64,000 bases of DNA, taken from the NCBI GenBank assembly GCA_004359425.1, contig PTEU01000001.1:879465-943464 (forward strand), read 5' to 3'. Source of the stretch: Ideonella sp. MAG2. Lineage in GTDB: Bacteria; Pseudomonadota; Gammaproteobacteria; Burkholderiales; Burkholderiaceae_C. This document shows, piece after piece, positions 27,382-37,121 of this stretch (within the stretch, counting starts at the first letter, position 1; the number at the start of each line of letters is the position of its first letter). The translations under genes and the position numbers were made by a program. The notes under the pieces were generated by a model that ran no database searches, had not been told where the DNA came from, and saw nothing but the letters and a program-made list of their open reading frames with translations.

Positions 27382-28827
27382 ATGAGCGAAGAAGGGGTCT
27401 GCCAGCCTGATGGCTGCGCAGACCCTCTTGCATCCATGAGCACACCAGACATTCCCACCATCATTGATCGAGGCGACGCCGTGTGCGTCATTGGGGCAGG
27501 CCCGGGCGGCTTGAGCATTGCGCGGGCCTTGAAAGCCCAGGGCTTGTCTTACGACCAATTCGAGCGGCATAGCAATGTGGGTGGCCTGTGGGACATGAGC
27601 AACCCTGGCTCGCCCATCTATGAGTCAGCGCACTTCATCTCCTCGCGCGAGCTGTCGGGTTTCATCGGCTTTCCCATGCCCAAGGACTACCCGGACTACC
27701 CGTCCAACCAGCAGATCTTGGCCTATGTGCATGCTTTTGCCGATGCCTTTGGGCTGCGCGAGAACATCCGCTTCAACACGGCGGTGCAAGCCCTTCGCAA
27801 AGACGAAGACCAGCGCTGGCTGGTGACCTTGAGCGATGGCCAAGTTCGGCGCTACGCAGCCGTGGTGTGTGCTACCGGTGTGAACTGGGACCCCAACCTG
27901 CCCAGCTACCCAGGCCAGTTCAGCGGCGAGGCGCGGCACGCCGTGACCTACAAATCGGGTGATGAGCTGGCGGGCAAGCGCGTCATGGTGGTGGGCGGTG
28001 GCAACTCGGGGGCGGACATTGCCTGCGATGCCGCCATGCGGGGCCGCAAGGCCTTTATCAGCCTGCGGCGGGGCTATCACTTCGTGCCCAAGCACGTGAT
28101 GGGCGTGCCTGCGGACGTGTTTGGCGAGACGGGGCCGCATTTGCCCATGTGGCTGGCCAGGCCGATTTTTGGGGTGCTGCTGCGTCTGCTGGTGGGCAAG
28201 CCCCAGCGCTGGGGTTGGCCCGAGCCGGATCACCGCTTGTTCGAGAGCCACCCGCTGCTTAACTCGCAGCTATTGCATCACTTGCAGCACGGCAACATCC
28301 AGGTCAAACCCGATATCGCGCACTTTGATGGCCCAGCCGTGGTCTTCACAGACGGCACGCGCGAGGAGCTGGATGTGGTGCTCTTTGCCACCGGCTACAA
28401 ATGGAGCTGCCCCTACGCGGCGGACTACTTTGAGTGGCGCGGCGGACGGCCCCAGCTTTACCTCTCCATGTTCAGCCGCGAGCACCGCAATTTGTTTGGC
28501 ATTGGCTACCTCGAAACCAACTCCAGCGCCTACAAACTCTTTGACACCCAGGCTTACATGATTGCCTGCTACTTGAAGGCCCAGGTCAGCCAGCCTGCCA
28601 CTGCCGCTCAATTCGACCAACTGATTCAACACGACAGGCCCGACTTGTCGGGGGGCCTGAAGTTCATCCCATCGCAGCGCCACGAGGTTTACCTCGAAGC
28701 CCATACGCTGAAAAAGTACCTCAAGAAGCTGCGCGCCAAGATGGGCTGGGGCGAGCCGAGCGAGCACACCTACCGGCACTGTCGGGTCGCCACGGCGCAG
28801 GGGGTGCCTGTGTCCAGCCCGGCTTGA
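27382..28827 (+). CDS. Flavin-containing monooxygenase
   Basis: This 481-residue enzyme has two Rossmann motifs, GAGPGGLSIARAL for FAD (about residue 38) and VGGGNSGADIA for NADPH (about residue 206), separated by the FMO/Baeyer-Villiger fingerprint FSGEARHAVTYK (about residue 179) and ending with VLFATGYKWS. It should hydroxylate a soft nucleophile or insert oxygen next to a ketone; the substrate is unknown. It follows the ceramidase remnant by 9 bases, so the two were probably cotranscribed. No Shine-Dalgarno site is clear, and ATG 27436 is an alternative start. Confidence 0.85.
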   Translation: MSEEGVCQPDGCADPLASMSTPDIPTIIDRGDAVCVIGAGPGGLSIARALKAQGLSYDQFERHSNVGGLWDMSNPGSPIYESAHFISSRELSGFIGFPMPKDYPDYPSNQQILAYVHAFADAFGLRENIRFNTAVQALRKDEDQRWLVTLSDGQVRRYAAVVCATGVNWDPNLPSYPGQFSGEARHAVTYKSGDELAGKRVMVVGGGNSGADIACDAAMRGRKAFISLRRGYHFVPKHVMGVPADVFGETGPHLPMWLARPIFGVLLRLLVGKPQRWGWPEPDHRLFESHPLLNSQLLHHLQHGNIQVKPDIAHFDGPAVVFTDGTREELDVVLFATGYKWSCPYAADYFEWRGGRPQLYLSMFSREHRNLFGIGYLETNSSAYKLFDTQAYMIACYLKAQVSQPATAAQFDQLIQHDRPDLSGGLKFIPSQRHEVYLEAHTLKKYLKKLRAKMGWGEPSEHTYRHCRVATAQGVPVSSPA

Positions 28828-28905
28828 GCCCGGCGGGTACGGGTGGGTTGGCCGCCAAGGGTTGGCGGCGACGAGTAGGAGGCGATGAGGAGGGTGCCGC
28901 CCCTC

Positions 28906-28911
28906 TACAAT
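28906..28911 (+). promoter_or_regulatory. Probable -10 element (TACAAT) for ubiJ
   Basis: TACAAT ends 6 bases before ATG 28918, so initiation would be at or next to the start codon. This suggests a leaderless or very short leader. No good -35 hexamer is visible. Confidence 0.4.
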
Positions 28912-28917
28912 CGCCCA

Positions 28918-29451
28918 ATGCCCCCAATGCTTGTTGACACCCTGGTGCCTGCGGCCACCGCGCGCTTTGTTCTGCTGGCCAACCATGTGTTGATGGCCGC
29001 ACCGCCGGCCATGGAGCGGCTGAAGGCGCATAGCGGCCGTTGGCTGCGTGTCGAGGTGGAAGGCTGGCGCTTGCCCTTGCCGCCGCCGCCCCTCTTGAGC
29101 TTGCGCCTGACCCCGGCGGGTCTGTTGGAGGCACCTGAAGCCCCAGAGGCCGCACCTGAGGAGGTGGATCTGCGTCTGACGGTCGATGCGTCTGACCCGC
29201 TGGCCGCAGCCAAGCAACTGGTGGCTGGGCAGATTCCCAACGTCCGCATTGAAGGCGATGTGGCCTTGGCGGCTGACATCAACTGGGTCTTGGCGAATGT
29301 GCGCTGGGACATTGCGGCGGATTTGGAGCGCGTGGCCGGCCCCGTCGTGGCCGAAGGCGCGAGCCGCGTGGCGGCGCAACTGGGTGGGGTGGCGCAATCG
29401 CTGGCTCAGGGCTTGAGCAGCGTGGTCTATGGCCTGGGGCGCAAGCCCTGA
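28918..29451 (+). CDS. ubiJ: Ubiquinone biosynthesis accessory factor UbiJ (SCP2 domain)
   Basis: This 177-residue protein has the size and layout of UbiJ: an SCP2-like lipid-binding region ([44 protein letters not shown]) and a helical C-terminus. It sits directly before ubiB, as ubiJ does in many proteobacteria. UbiJ binds ubiquinone precursors and organises the soluble Ubi complex. Sequence identity is moderate, so the call leans on gene order. Starts at 28885 and 28927 are also possible; 28918 is placed just after a TACAAT. Confidence 0.7.
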   Translation: MPPMLVDTLVPAATARFVLLANHVLMAAPPAMERLKAHSGRWLRVEVEGWRLPLPPPPLLSLRLTPAGLLEAPEAPEAAPEEVDLRLTVDASDPLAAAKQLVAGQIPNVRIEGDVALAADINWVLANVRWDIAADLERVAGPVVAEGASRVAAQLGGVAQSLAQGLSSVVYGLGRKP

Positions 29452-29470
29452 GCGCCGAGCAGCTCGCACC

Positions 29471-31030
29471 ATGAGATCTTGGGCGCGGCTGGGCCGCATC
29501 ATCATCACCCTGATGCGCTATGGCGTGGACGATCTTGTGCTGGCCAATGCGCCCCAGCCCTGGATCAAGACCCTGCGCTGGTGCGTCACCCGAGGCCGCA
29601 GCTTTGAGGCCCCGCGCGGTGAGCGGCTGCGCTTGGCGCTGGAGGCCCTGGGGCCGATCTTCATCAAGTTCGGGCAGGTGCTTTCCACGCGGCGCGACCT
29701 GGTGCCGCTGGACATTGCCGACGAGCTGGCGCGCCTGCAAGACAAGGTGCCGCCGATTGCCTCTGAGCAAGCGCTGGCGCTGATCCGCCAGGGCTTGGGC
29801 CGGCCGCTGGAGGAGGTGTTTGCCCACATCGAGCCCGAGCCTGTGGCCAGCGCCTCGATTGCGCAGGTTCACTTTGCCACCTTGCATGATGGCCGCGAGG
29901 TGGCCGTCAAAGTGCTGCGGCCGGGCATGCTGCCGGTGATTGATGACGACCTGTCGCTGCTGCACGTGCTGGCCCGCTGGGTCGAGCGCTTGAGTGCCGA
30001 TGGCCGCCGCCTGCGCCCGCGCGAGGTGGTGGCGGAGTTTGACGGCTATTTGCACGACGAACTCGACCTGGTGCGGGAGGCCGCCAATGCGGCCCAGTTG
30101 CGCCGCAATATGGCGGACCTGCCCTTGATCATGGTGCCCGAAATGCATTGGGACCTGTGTACACCCACGGTGATGGTGATGCAGCGCATGCACGGCCAGC
30201 CCATCAGCCAAGTGCAGCGCCTGCGCGAGGCGGGGGTGGACATCCCCAAGCTGGCGCGCGACGGCGTCACCATCTTTTTCACCCAGGTGTTCCGCGATGG
30301 CTTTTTCCATGCCGATATGCACCCGGGCAACATCCAGGTGAGCCTGGCCCCCGAGACCTTTGGCCGCTATATCGCGCTGGACTTCGGCATCATCGGCACG
30401 CTCACCGAGCGTGACAAGCAATACCTGGCGCAGAACTTCATCGCCTTCTTCCGCCGCGACTACAAGCGCGTGGCCGAGCTGCATGTGGAAAGCGGCTGGG
30501 TGCCGCCTGATACCCGGGTGGACGCGCTGGAGCAAGCCGTGCGCGCCGTTTGCGAGCCGCATTTCGACAGGCCGCTCAAAGAAATCTCCTTGGGCCAGGT
30601 GCTGATGCGCCTGTTCCAAACCTCGCGTCGCTTCAACGTCGAGGTCCAGCCCCAACTGGTGCTGCTGCAAAAGACCTTGCTGAACGTGGAAGGCCTGGGG
30701 CGTGAGTTGGACCCCGACCTTGACCTCTGGGCCACCGCCAAGCCTTTCTTGGAGCGCTGGATGAACGAGCAAGTGGGCTGGCGCGCGCTGCTGCGCCAAC
30801 TGCAAGCCGAGGCCCCGCGCTACGCCCAACTGCTGCCCGAACTGCCCCGCCTGCTGCACGCCAGCCTGCAAGCCCGCACCCCTGACCACACCGCCTTGCT
30901 GCAAGACCTATTGCAAGAACAACGCCGCACCAACCGCTTGGTGCGCGGTGTCGTCATCGCCATTGTGGGCTTTGTAGTGGGAGCGCTGGCGGCGCGGTGG
31001 TGGCTGACATTCAGCGCTTGGGCTCAGTGA
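29471..31030 (+). CDS. ubiB: Ubiquinone biosynthesis kinase-like protein UbiB
   Basis: This 519-residue atypical protein-kinase-like ATPase is required for ubiquinone synthesis and thought to aid lipid precursor extraction. It has the family KxGQ motif in [25 protein letters not shown] (nucleotide-binding Lys), [30 protein letters not shown] (catalytic loop) and [10 protein letters not shown] (DFG-like). Two C-terminal hydrophobic segments ([20 protein letters not shown]) anchor it in the inner membrane. ATG 29471 was chosen over an upstream start that lacks homology. It follows ubiJ by 19 bases. Confidence 0.95.
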   Translation: MRSWARLGRIIITLMRYGVDDLVLANAPQPWIKTLRWCVTRGRSFEAPRGERLRLALEALGPIFIKFGQVLSTRRDLVPLDIADELARLQDKVPPIASEQALALIRQGLGRPLEEVFAHIEPEPVASASIAQVHFATLHDGREVAVKVLRPGMLPVIDDDLSLLHVLARWVERLSADGRRLRPREVVAEFDGYLHDELDLVREAANAAQLRRNMADLPLIMVPEMHWDLCTPTVMVMQRMHGQPISQVQRLREAGVDIPKLARDGVTIFFTQVFRDGFFHADMHPGNIQVSLAPETFGRYIALDFGIIGTLTERDKQYLAQNFIAFFRRDYKRVAELHVESGWVPPDTRVDALEQAVRAVCEPHFDRPLKEISLGQVLMRLFQTSRRFNVEVQPQLVLLQKTLLNVEGLGRELDPDLDLWATAKPFLERWMNEQVGWRALLRQLQAEAPRYAQLLPELPRLLHASLQARTPDHTALLQDLLQEQRRTNRLVRGVVIAIVGFVVGALAARWWLTFSAWAQ

Positions 31031-31069
31031 AAACGATGATCGATTTTTCGGTGCGCCCAGATGCCTCCA

Positions 31070-31085
31070 CGAAGAGGCCTCTTCG
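31070..31085. repeat. Perfect 16-bp palindrome
   Basis: CGAAGAGGCCTCTTCG lies between ubiB and the lipoprotein pair, 50 bases before the latter's start. It could be an operator, or a short hairpin ending ubiB transcripts. Confidence 0.45.
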
Positions 31086-31134
31086 ATAATTCCTCTCGCA
31101 CGCGAAGTGGCGTGTGAATCCGAGGAGGAGTTGT

Positions 31135-31746
31135 ATGCGAGTTCTATCGCAATGGAGAGGCGTTTTTCTGCGCCTGATGATGGTGGCAACCATTGGCGCA
31201 CTGACTGGGTGCGCCAGCATGTACGTCGACGGTACCACCAAAGAAGTGCCTGCCGCCCAGTACAAGGTGCCTGATGCGGCCAAGCCCGTTCAGTTTGTCT
31301 TTGAATTTCAAACAAAGGGTGTGGCCAATGACCGAGCGACTGCCTTCTTGAAGGATCGTGTCCTCGATCAGGTCAAGAGCAGCCGCTTGTTCAGCAGCGT
31401 CAGCGACAAGCCTGTTGAGGGCGGTGCCTTGCTGAGCGTGACCTTGAACAATGTGCCCTTGAGTGACGATGCTTTCACCAAGGGCTTTGTGACCGGCTTG
31501 ACCTTTGGGCTCGCGGGTTCGCAAGTCTCTGACGGTTATATCTGCACGGCCAAGTACTCAGCCACTCCCGGAGGTGCAGCCATCAGCAAACAGGCTCGCC
31601 ATGCCATTCACACGACCGTAGGCTCAGCGGCCACCCCGGCGAATGCCACCAAAGCGGCCAATGCCGAAGAGGCGGTGACCCTGATGACCCGGCAGATTCT
31701 CAGCAATGTGCTGAATGATTTGTCCAAAGATAAGGACTTCAAATGA
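31135..31746 (+). CDS. Putative lipoprotein of unknown function
   Basis: This 203-residue protein has a signal peptide ending in a lipobox (GALTGC, Cys about residue 26). The body has no recognised domain but shows FVFEFQTKGVANDRATAFLK and a Gly/Ala segment FVTGLTFGLAGSQVSDGYIC, which might contact membrane. AGGAGG precedes the ATG. Its stop overlaps the start of a second lipoprotein gene (ATGA), so the two are translated together and may interact in the outer membrane. Confidence 0.7.
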   Translation: MRVLSQWRGVFLRLMMVATIGALTGCASMYVDGTTKEVPAAQYKVPDAAKPVQFVFEFQTKGVANDRATAFLKDRVLDQVKSSRLFSSVSDKPVEGGALLSVTLNNVPLSDDAFTKGFVTGLTFGLAGSQVSDGYICTAKYSATPGGAAISKQARHAIHTTVGSAATPANATKAANAEEAVTLMTRQILSNVLNDLSKDKDFK

Positions 31747-32315
31747 ATCGGATCGCACGTGGCTTGTTGACCTTGGCTGCCCTGCTGCCGATGGTGGGTT
31801 GTGTGTCGGTGCAGATGCCTGCAGCAACGGCCAACCCCGTGGCGTTGGAAAAGCTACGCGCCACCCCGGTGCAAAGTTCCAATGTCGGCCGTTTTGCACT
31901 GGCACCTGGCAAGCCCAAAGAAATGGACACCAGCTTGTCGGGCTTGAGGGGGTCGACCCTGGCTCCTACAGGAGGTAGTTTTGCAGGGCAACTCAAGAAT
32001 CAATTGGTGGCGGATTTGTCTGCTGCCGGCTTGTACGACCCCAATTCGTCCATCCTCATAGAGGGTCAACTGACCGACAGCATGGTGGATGCAGCCATCG
32101 GTACCGGAACGGCTCGCTTAGCGGCTGACTTCCAGGTTAATCGGGCTGGGAAGAAGGTGTACAGCAAGTCACTCAAGGTCGATGACGCCTGGCCCTCGTC
32201 CTTCGTCGGTGCCACTGCACTGCCTGAGGCCATCAATCGCTATTCCGCCTTGTACAAGGCGCTGGTGGTCAAGTTGCTGGAAGACGCCGACTTCCGTGCG
32301 GCTATCGCCAAGTAA
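31743..32315 (+). CDS. Putative lipoprotein of unknown function
   Basis: This 190-residue protein has a lipobox (LPMVGC, Cys about residue 20). The mature part has mixed alpha/beta character with GQLKNQLVADLSAAGLYD and ILIEGQLTDSMVDAAIGTG, resembling lipoproteins that assemble through LptE/DUF330-like folds, though this is only a loose resemblance. It is coupled by a 4-base overlap to the lipoprotein upstream and followed by a strong terminator. Confidence 0.7.
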   Translation: MNRIARGLLTLAALLPMVGCVSVQMPAATANPVALEKLRATPVQSSNVGRFALAPGKPKEMDTSLSGLRGSTLAPTGGSFAGQLKNQLVADLSAAGLYDPNSSILIEGQLTDSMVDAAIGTGTARLAADFQVNRAGKKVYSKSLKVDDAWPSSFVGATALPEAINRYSALYKALVVKLLEDADFRAAIAK

Positions 32316-32334
32316 ATGGGCTGAGAAGCACTGA

Positions 32335-32359
32335 GCGGGGCTCTGCGGAGCCCCGCTTT
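32335..32359 (+). terminator. Rho-independent terminator after lipoprotein pair
   Basis: GCGGGGCTC and GAGCCCCGC form a perfect 9-bp stem with a TGCG loop, followed by TTTG, 19 bases after the stop. Confidence 0.8.
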
Positions 32360-32492
32360 GCATTTGCGCAGGCGATTCACCGGCTTGAGCTCACCCGGAA
32401 AGGTCTTGACGAAGGAAGTGTTTGAGAGTCGCGATAATGCGCGCCGAGCCGGGCCACTTGGTCTTTGATATTCAGTCGTTGAGTTGCGCCAC

Positions 32493-33965
32493 ATGAATAC
32501 CACCTTGATTGTTTTTGTTGTGCTCTACCTCTTGGGCACCTTGGCCCTGGGCGTTTGGGCAGGCACGCGCATCAAAAACACCAGTGATTTTGCGATTGCG
32601 GGGCGCAGCTTGCCCTTGATCATGGTGGTGACCACCACCTTCGCCACTTGGTTCGGTGCCGAAACGGTGATGGGCATTCCTGCCAAGTTTGTACAGGGCG
32701 GGCTGGGTGCCATTGTGGAAGACCCGTTCGGCGCAGGTACCTGTTTGGTGCTGGTGGGGTTGTTTTTTGCCACCAAGCTCTACCGTCAAAACCTGCTCAC
32801 CATCGGAGACTTCTACCGGGGCCGCTATGGCAAGGGCGTTGAAGTGTTTTGCTCCTCGGCCATCATCCTCAGCTATCTGGGCTGGGTGGCGGCACAAATC
32901 ACTGCGCTGGGCTTGGTGTTCTCCGTGCTGACCAATGGTGCCATGTCCGAAACCACCGGCATGATCGTCGGCACCCTGGCCGTGTTGATCTATGTGGTGG
33001 TGGGTGGCTTCCTGGCGGTGGCCTGGACAGACTTCATCCAGATGATTGTGTTGGTGGTGGGGCTGACGGTGATTGCGGTGTTCTCTGCCGACTTGGCCGG
33101 TGGCGCGGACAAGGTGTTGGCACTGACGACTGAGAAAAATTTGTGGCAGTTCCTGCCGCCGCCCACCTTTACTGAGGTTGCCATGTTCATTGGGGCGGCG
33201 CTCACCATGATGCTGGGCAGCATTCCTCAGCAGGACGTGTTTCAGCGGGTGATGTCGGCCAAAGACGAAAAGACGGCCCGCAACGGCGCAGTCATCGGTG
33301 GCGTGAGCTACATCCTGTTTGCTTTCGTCCCCATGTTCATTGTGGCCAGTGCCGTGGTGGTGATGGGCCAGCAAGCCCTGGACATTGCCAAGGATGACTA
33401 CCAAAAGCTGCTGCCCACCTTTGTGTTGTCGCAAATGCCGCTGCTGATGCAGATTCTGTTCTTCGGGGCGCTCCTCTCTGCCATCAAGAGCACTTCGTCG
33501 GCCACGCTGCTGGCCCCCTCCACCAGCTTTGTCGAGAACATCTTGAAGAATCTGCGTGGCGAGATGAAGGACAAAGAGCAATTGCTGGCCATGCGAGTGA
33601 CCCTGGTGGTGTTTGCGGCACTGGTGCTGGCCTACGCCATCGCCATGAAGGGCACGCCCATCTATGAGTTGGTGTCCTCGGCGTACCAGGTCACTCTGGT
33701 GGGCGCCTTTGTGCCTTTGGTGATGGGCCTCTATTGGCGTCGTGCCACCACCCAGGGCGCCATCTTCTCGTTGGCGGCGGGTATCGGCACTTGGTTGTTG
33801 TTCTTCCCACAGGTCACGGACTGGGGCCAGGCCTTCCCCGGTCAATTGGCGGGTTTGTTGGCGGCTGTTGTGGGCATGCTGCTGGGCTCCTTGCTGCCAC
33901 AGTGGTTGCAAAACCGCCACGAACACAAGAGCCACGTCGAGGGCTTGGCTGACGAGCCTCAGTAA
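32493..33965 (+). CDS. Sodium:solute symporter family transporter
   Basis: This 490-residue inner-membrane protein has about 13 hydrophobic helices. The SSS family start is typical (IVFVVLYLLGTLALGVWAG, then FAIAGRSLPLIMVVTTTFA), with WFGAETVMGIPAKFVQGGLG and QQDVFQRVMSAKDEKTARNG further on. It couples sodium entry to uptake of an organic solute; the substrate cannot be told. ATG 32493 was chosen over a TTG three codons upstream. A terminator follows at 34018. Confidence 0.85.
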   Translation: MNTTLIVFVVLYLLGTLALGVWAGTRIKNTSDFAIAGRSLPLIMVVTTTFATWFGAETVMGIPAKFVQGGLGAIVEDPFGAGTCLVLVGLFFATKLYRQNLLTIGDFYRGRYGKGVEVFCSSAIILSYLGWVAAQITALGLVFSVLTNGAMSETTGMIVGTLAVLIYVVVGGFLAVAWTDFIQMIVLVVGLTVIAVFSADLAGGADKVLALTTEKNLWQFLPPPTFTEVAMFIGAALTMMLGSIPQQDVFQRVMSAKDEKTARNGAVIGGVSYILFAFVPMFIVASAVVVMGQQALDIAKDDYQKLLPTFVLSQMPLLMQILFFGALLSAIKSTSSATLLAPSTSFVENILKNLRGEMKDKEQLLAMRVTLVVFAALVLAYAIAMKGTPIYELVSSAYQVTLVGAFVPLVMGLYWRRATTQGAIFSLAAGIGTWLLFFPQVTDWGQAFPGQLAGLLAAVVGMLLGSLLPQWLQNRHEHKSHVEGLADEPQ

Positions 33966-34017
33966 GCCAGTCGCCATCCTCGGGGGCTTGAAGCTCGCAA
34001 GAGCGGCCCCACTTCAC

Positions 34018-34051
34018 AAAGCGCCTGCAGGCCTTGTTCCTGGGGCGCTTT
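34018..34051 (+). terminator. Terminator after symporter, overlapping the fmdB promoter region
   Basis: AAAGCGCC pairs with GGCGCTTT and, inside, CAGG pairs with CCTG. The 3' arm runs into TATAATTTCC. TATAAT (34051-34056) could also be the -10 box of the next gene, so termination and initiation signals overlap. Confidence 0.6.
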
Positions 34052-34083
34052 ATAATTTCCTGTTTTGTTCCAAGGGTGATTTC

Positions 34084-34401
34084 ATGCCAATTTACGCTTA
34101 TCGCTGCGCCGCCTGTGGCCATTCGCGTGATGTGCTGCAGAAGATGTCCGATGCACCGCTGACCGTGTGTCCCCATTGCGGTGCTGAACAGTTTCAAAAA
34201 CAGCTGACGGCTGCGGGCTTCCAGCTCAAAGGCTCGGGCTGGTATGCCACCGACTTCAAGGGTGGGGGGGCCACCGCTGCCTCAGCCACCAGTGCTGCGG
34301 CTGCGGCGGGTGAGGCCCCGGCCAGTGCGCCTGCTGAGTCGGCGTCCCCGGCGGCTGCTTCCGGTGGCACACCTTGCGGGGGCTCTTGTGCCTGCCATTG
34401 A
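34084..34401 (+). CDS. FmdB family zinc-ribbon protein
   Basis: This 105-residue protein has the FmdB/CxxC_CxxC_SSSS zinc ribbon at its N-terminus (MPIYAYRCAACG...CPHCG) and an Ala/Ser-rich tail that ends with more cysteines (CGGSCACH). It is probably a small regulator or metal-binding accessory protein; its function is unsettled. AAGGG precedes ATG 34084, and TATAAT at 34051-34056 is a likely -10. In this group fmdB commonly precedes the DUF502 gene and aspS, as here. Confidence 0.88.
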   Translation: MPIYAYRCAACGHSRDVLQKMSDAPLTVCPHCGAEQFQKQLTAAGFQLKGSGWYATDFKGGGATAASATSAAAAAGEAPASAPAESASPAAASGGTPCGGSCACH

Positions 34402-34483
34402 GCCCTGGGCTCAGGGCAGCGCTCTATGTCCCCGCCGACCTGCCCCTGATGCCCATGCCCCTTTGCCGCGAGTTTGACCCCCT

Positions 34484-35128
34484 GTGAAAAAGTACCTTAT
34501 TGCCGGTCTGCTGACCTGGATGCCCTTGGCCATCACCATTTGGGTGATGCTGTGGGTGGTCGGCCTCATGGACGGCATGTTCAATGCGGTACTGGGGGTG
34601 TTCGACACGCTGCTTCCGGGCTTGGCACACCTCAAAGACATCCCCGGCCTGGGTGTGTTGGTCACGCTGGCCCTGATGCTGGTCACGGGCGTGTTTGTCA
34701 CCAATATTTTTGGCCAATGGTGGGTGCATCAGTGGGACCGCCTGCTCAACCGCATTCCCATCGTCAAGTCCATCTACAGCTCGGTCAAACAGGTCTCTGA
34801 CACCCTGTTCTCCAGCAGCGGCAATGCCTTTCGCGAAGCGGTCTTGGTGCAATACCCGCGTGAAGGCTCTTGGACGATTGCCTTTGTGACGGGCCGCCCC
34901 AGCGGTGAAGTGGCCGCCCATTTGGTGGGCGAGCATGTCAGCCTCTATGTGCCCACCACACCCAACCCCACTTCGGGCTTCTTCTTGATGATGCCCAGAA
35001 CCAGTGTCAAGCCACTGGACATGAGCGTGGACGAAGCCCTCAAGTACATCATCTCCATGGGCGTGGTCGCGCCCCCGGCGGGCGCGGTGGCGCAGCCGGA
35101 GGAGGCTGACCCCAATCGACGGGGCTGA
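34484..35128 (+). CDS. DUF502 family inner-membrane protein
   Basis: This 214-residue protein has two membrane helices near the N-terminus ([19 protein letters not shown] and [20 protein letters not shown]) and a cytoplasmic domain with the DUF502 pattern [15 protein letters not shown] and [13 protein letters not shown]. It starts with GTG 34484. It sits between fmdB and aspS in a conserved order. Function is unknown. Confidence 0.85.
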   Translation: MKKYLIAGLLTWMPLAITIWVMLWVVGLMDGMFNAVLGVFDTLLPGLAHLKDIPGLGVLVTLALMLVTGVFVTNIFGQWWVHQWDRLLNRIPIVKSIYSSVKQVSDTLFSSSGNAFREAVLVQYPREGSWTIAFVTGRPSGEVAAHLVGEHVSLYVPTTPNPTSGFFLMMPRTSVKPLDMSVDEALKYIISMGVVAPPAGAVAQPEEADPNRRG

Positions 35129-35247
35129 AGGCTGCTCGGCAGGCCCTCAGCCCTGAGTGCACATCACGCACCCAACGCCTCTCCATCCCCTTTGTGTGTA
35201 GCACCTTCGCTGCACACCTCACCGAATTCAAAGCACAGGAGTGCCCC

Positions 35248-37038
35248 ATGAGAACAACCTACTGCGGACTGGTCAGCGAAGCGCTGATGGACCAAACCGT
35301 GACCCTGATGGGCTGGGCCCATCGCCGCCGTGACCACGGCGGTGTGATCTTCATCGACCTGCGTGACCGCGAAGGCCTGGTCCAGATCGTCTGCGACCCC
35401 GACCGCGCCGACATGTTCAAGACCGCCGAAGGCGTGCGCAACGAGTTCTGCCTCAAGGTCATCGGCAAGGTCCGTGCGCGGCCGGCCGGCACTGAAAACG
35501 CCAACCTGGTGTCGGGCAAGATCGAAGTGCTCTGCCATGAGCTGGAAGTGCTGAACCCCTCGGTGACGCCCCCCTTCCAGTTGGACGACGACAACCTTAG
35601 CGAGACCGTGCGCCTGACGCACCGTGTGCTCGACCTGCGCCGCCCGCAGATGCAGAAGAACCTGATGCTGCGCTACCGCGTGGCCATGGAAGTGCGCAAG
35701 TTCTTGGACGCCCAAGGCTTTGTGGACATCGAAACCCCGATGCTCACCAAGAGCACGCCCGAAGGCGCGCGCGACTACCTGGTGCCCAGCCGCGTGCACG
35801 ACGGCCAGTTCTTTGCGCTGCCGCAGTCGCCCCAGTTGTTCAAGCAGTTGCTGATGGTCTCGGGCTTTGACCGCTACTACCAGATCACCAAGTGCTTCCG
35901 GGACGAAGACCTGCGCGCTGACCGCCAGCCTGAGTTCACCCAGATCGATATCGAGACTTCCTTCCTCACCGAAGAAGAGATCCGCTCGATGTTCGAGGGC
36001 ATGATCCGCACCGTCTTCAAGAACGCCATCAACGTCGACCTGCCCACCTACCCGGTGATGAGCTACGCCGATGCCATGTTCAAGTACGGCTCGGACAAGC
36101 CTGATCTGCGCGTCAAGCTCGAATTTACCGAGCTGACCGAGGTGATGAAGGACGTGGACTTCAAGGTCTTCTCTGGCCCCGCCACCACCCCCGGTGGCCG
36201 TGTGGTGGCCTTGCGCATCCCAGGTGGTGCCGAGATGAGCCGTGGCGAGATCGACGGCTACACCGAGTTCGTGAAGATCTACGGCGCCAAGGGCCTGGCC
36301 TGGATCAAGGTCAACGACATCGCCAAGGGCCGTGAAGGCCTGCAATCGCCGGTGGTCAAGAACCTGCACGATGCGGCCATTGCCGAGATCCTGAAGCGCA
36401 CGGGTGCACAAGACGGCGACCTGCTGTTCTTCGGGGCCGACAAGGCCAAGATCGTCAACGACGCCATCGGCGCGCTGCGCATCAAGGTCGGCCATTCCGA
36501 GTTTGGCAAGTCCAAGGGCTTGTTCGACGACGTCTGGGCACCGCTGTGGGTGGTGGACTTCCCGATGTTCGAGCACGACGAAGAGAACGACCGCTGGGCG
36601 GCCGTGCACCACCCCTTCACCGCGCCCAAGGACGGCCACGAGAACCTGATGGACACCGACCCCGGTGCTTGCATCGCCAAGGCCTACGACATGGTGCTGA
36701 ACGGCTGGGAACTGGGTGGCGGCTCCATCCGTATCCACCGCGCCGAGGTGCAGAGCAAAGTTTTCAGCGCGCTGAAGATCACGCCCGAAGACGCCAAGGT
36801 CAAGTTCGGCTTCTTGCTGGACGCGCTGCAATACGGCGCGCCCCCGCACGGTGGCCTGGCCTTCGGCCTGGACCGCCTCATCACCCTGATGACCAAGGCC
36901 GAGTCCATCCGCGACGTGATTGCCTTCCCCAAAACCCAGCGCGCCCAGTGCCTGCTGACGGGCGCTCCGTCCATGGTCGACGAGAAGCAACTGCGCGAGC
37001 TGCACATCCGCCTGCGCAACGCCCAGCCAGCGGCTTGA
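35248..37038 (+). CDS. aspS: Aspartyl-tRNA synthetase
   Basis: This 596-residue class II synthetase charges tRNA-Asp. It has an N-terminal OB-fold anticodon-binding domain ([20 protein letters not shown]), catalytic motif 2 ([20 protein letters not shown]), the bacterial insertion domain, and motif 3 ([14 protein letters not shown]). ATG 35248 follows AGGAG by 7 bases. It is complete and followed by a strong terminator. Whether it also charges tRNA-Asn was not judged. Confidence 0.97.
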   Translation: MRTTYCGLVSEALMDQTVTLMGWAHRRRDHGGVIFIDLRDREGLVQIVCDPDRADMFKTAEGVRNEFCLKVIGKVRARPAGTENANLVSGKIEVLCHELEVLNPSVTPPFQLDDDNLSETVRLTHRVLDLRRPQMQKNLMLRYRVAMEVRKFLDAQGFVDIETPMLTKSTPEGARDYLVPSRVHDGQFFALPQSPQLFKQLLMVSGFDRYYQITKCFRDEDLRADRQPEFTQIDIETSFLTEEEIRSMFEGMIRTVFKNAINVDLPTYPVMSYADAMFKYGSDKPDLRVKLEFTELTEVMKDVDFKVFSGPATTPGGRVVALRIPGGAEMSRGEIDGYTEFVKIYGAKGLAWIKVNDIAKGREGLQSPVVKNLHDAAIAEILKRTGAQDGDLLFFGADKAKIVNDAIGALRIKVGHSEFGKSKGLFDDVWAPLWVVDFPMFEHDEENDRWAAVHHPFTAPKDGHENLMDTDPGACIAKAYDMVLNGWELGGGSIRIHRAEVQSKVFSALKITPEDAKVKFGFLLDALQYGAPPHGGLAFGLDRLITLMTKAESIRDVIAFPKTQRAQCLLTGAPSMVDEKQLRELHIRLRNAQPAA

Positions 37039-37061
37039 GCGGCAGCTATTGGCCGATGATC

Positions 37062-37086
37062 AAAGGGGCTCTTCGGAGCCCCTTTT
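37062..37086 (+). terminator. Rho-independent terminator after aspS
   Basis: AAAGGGGCTC and GAGCCCCTTT form a 10-bp stem around the stable TTCG tetraloop, followed by T residues, 24 bases after the aspS stop. Confidence 0.9.
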
Positions 37087-37121
37087 CCATGACAGGGCGG
37101 AGGCCGCGATAGCATCGCGAC

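Noticed and set aside
29279..30904. Minus-strand frame of 541 codons opposite ubiB
   Set aside because: High-GC antisense frame; composition is His/Gln/Arg-rich as expected of shadows, and ubiB on the other strand is unmistakable.
35164..37005. Minus-strand frame of 613 codons opposite aspS
   Set aside because: Antisense shadow; aspS motifs on the plus strand settle the coding strand.
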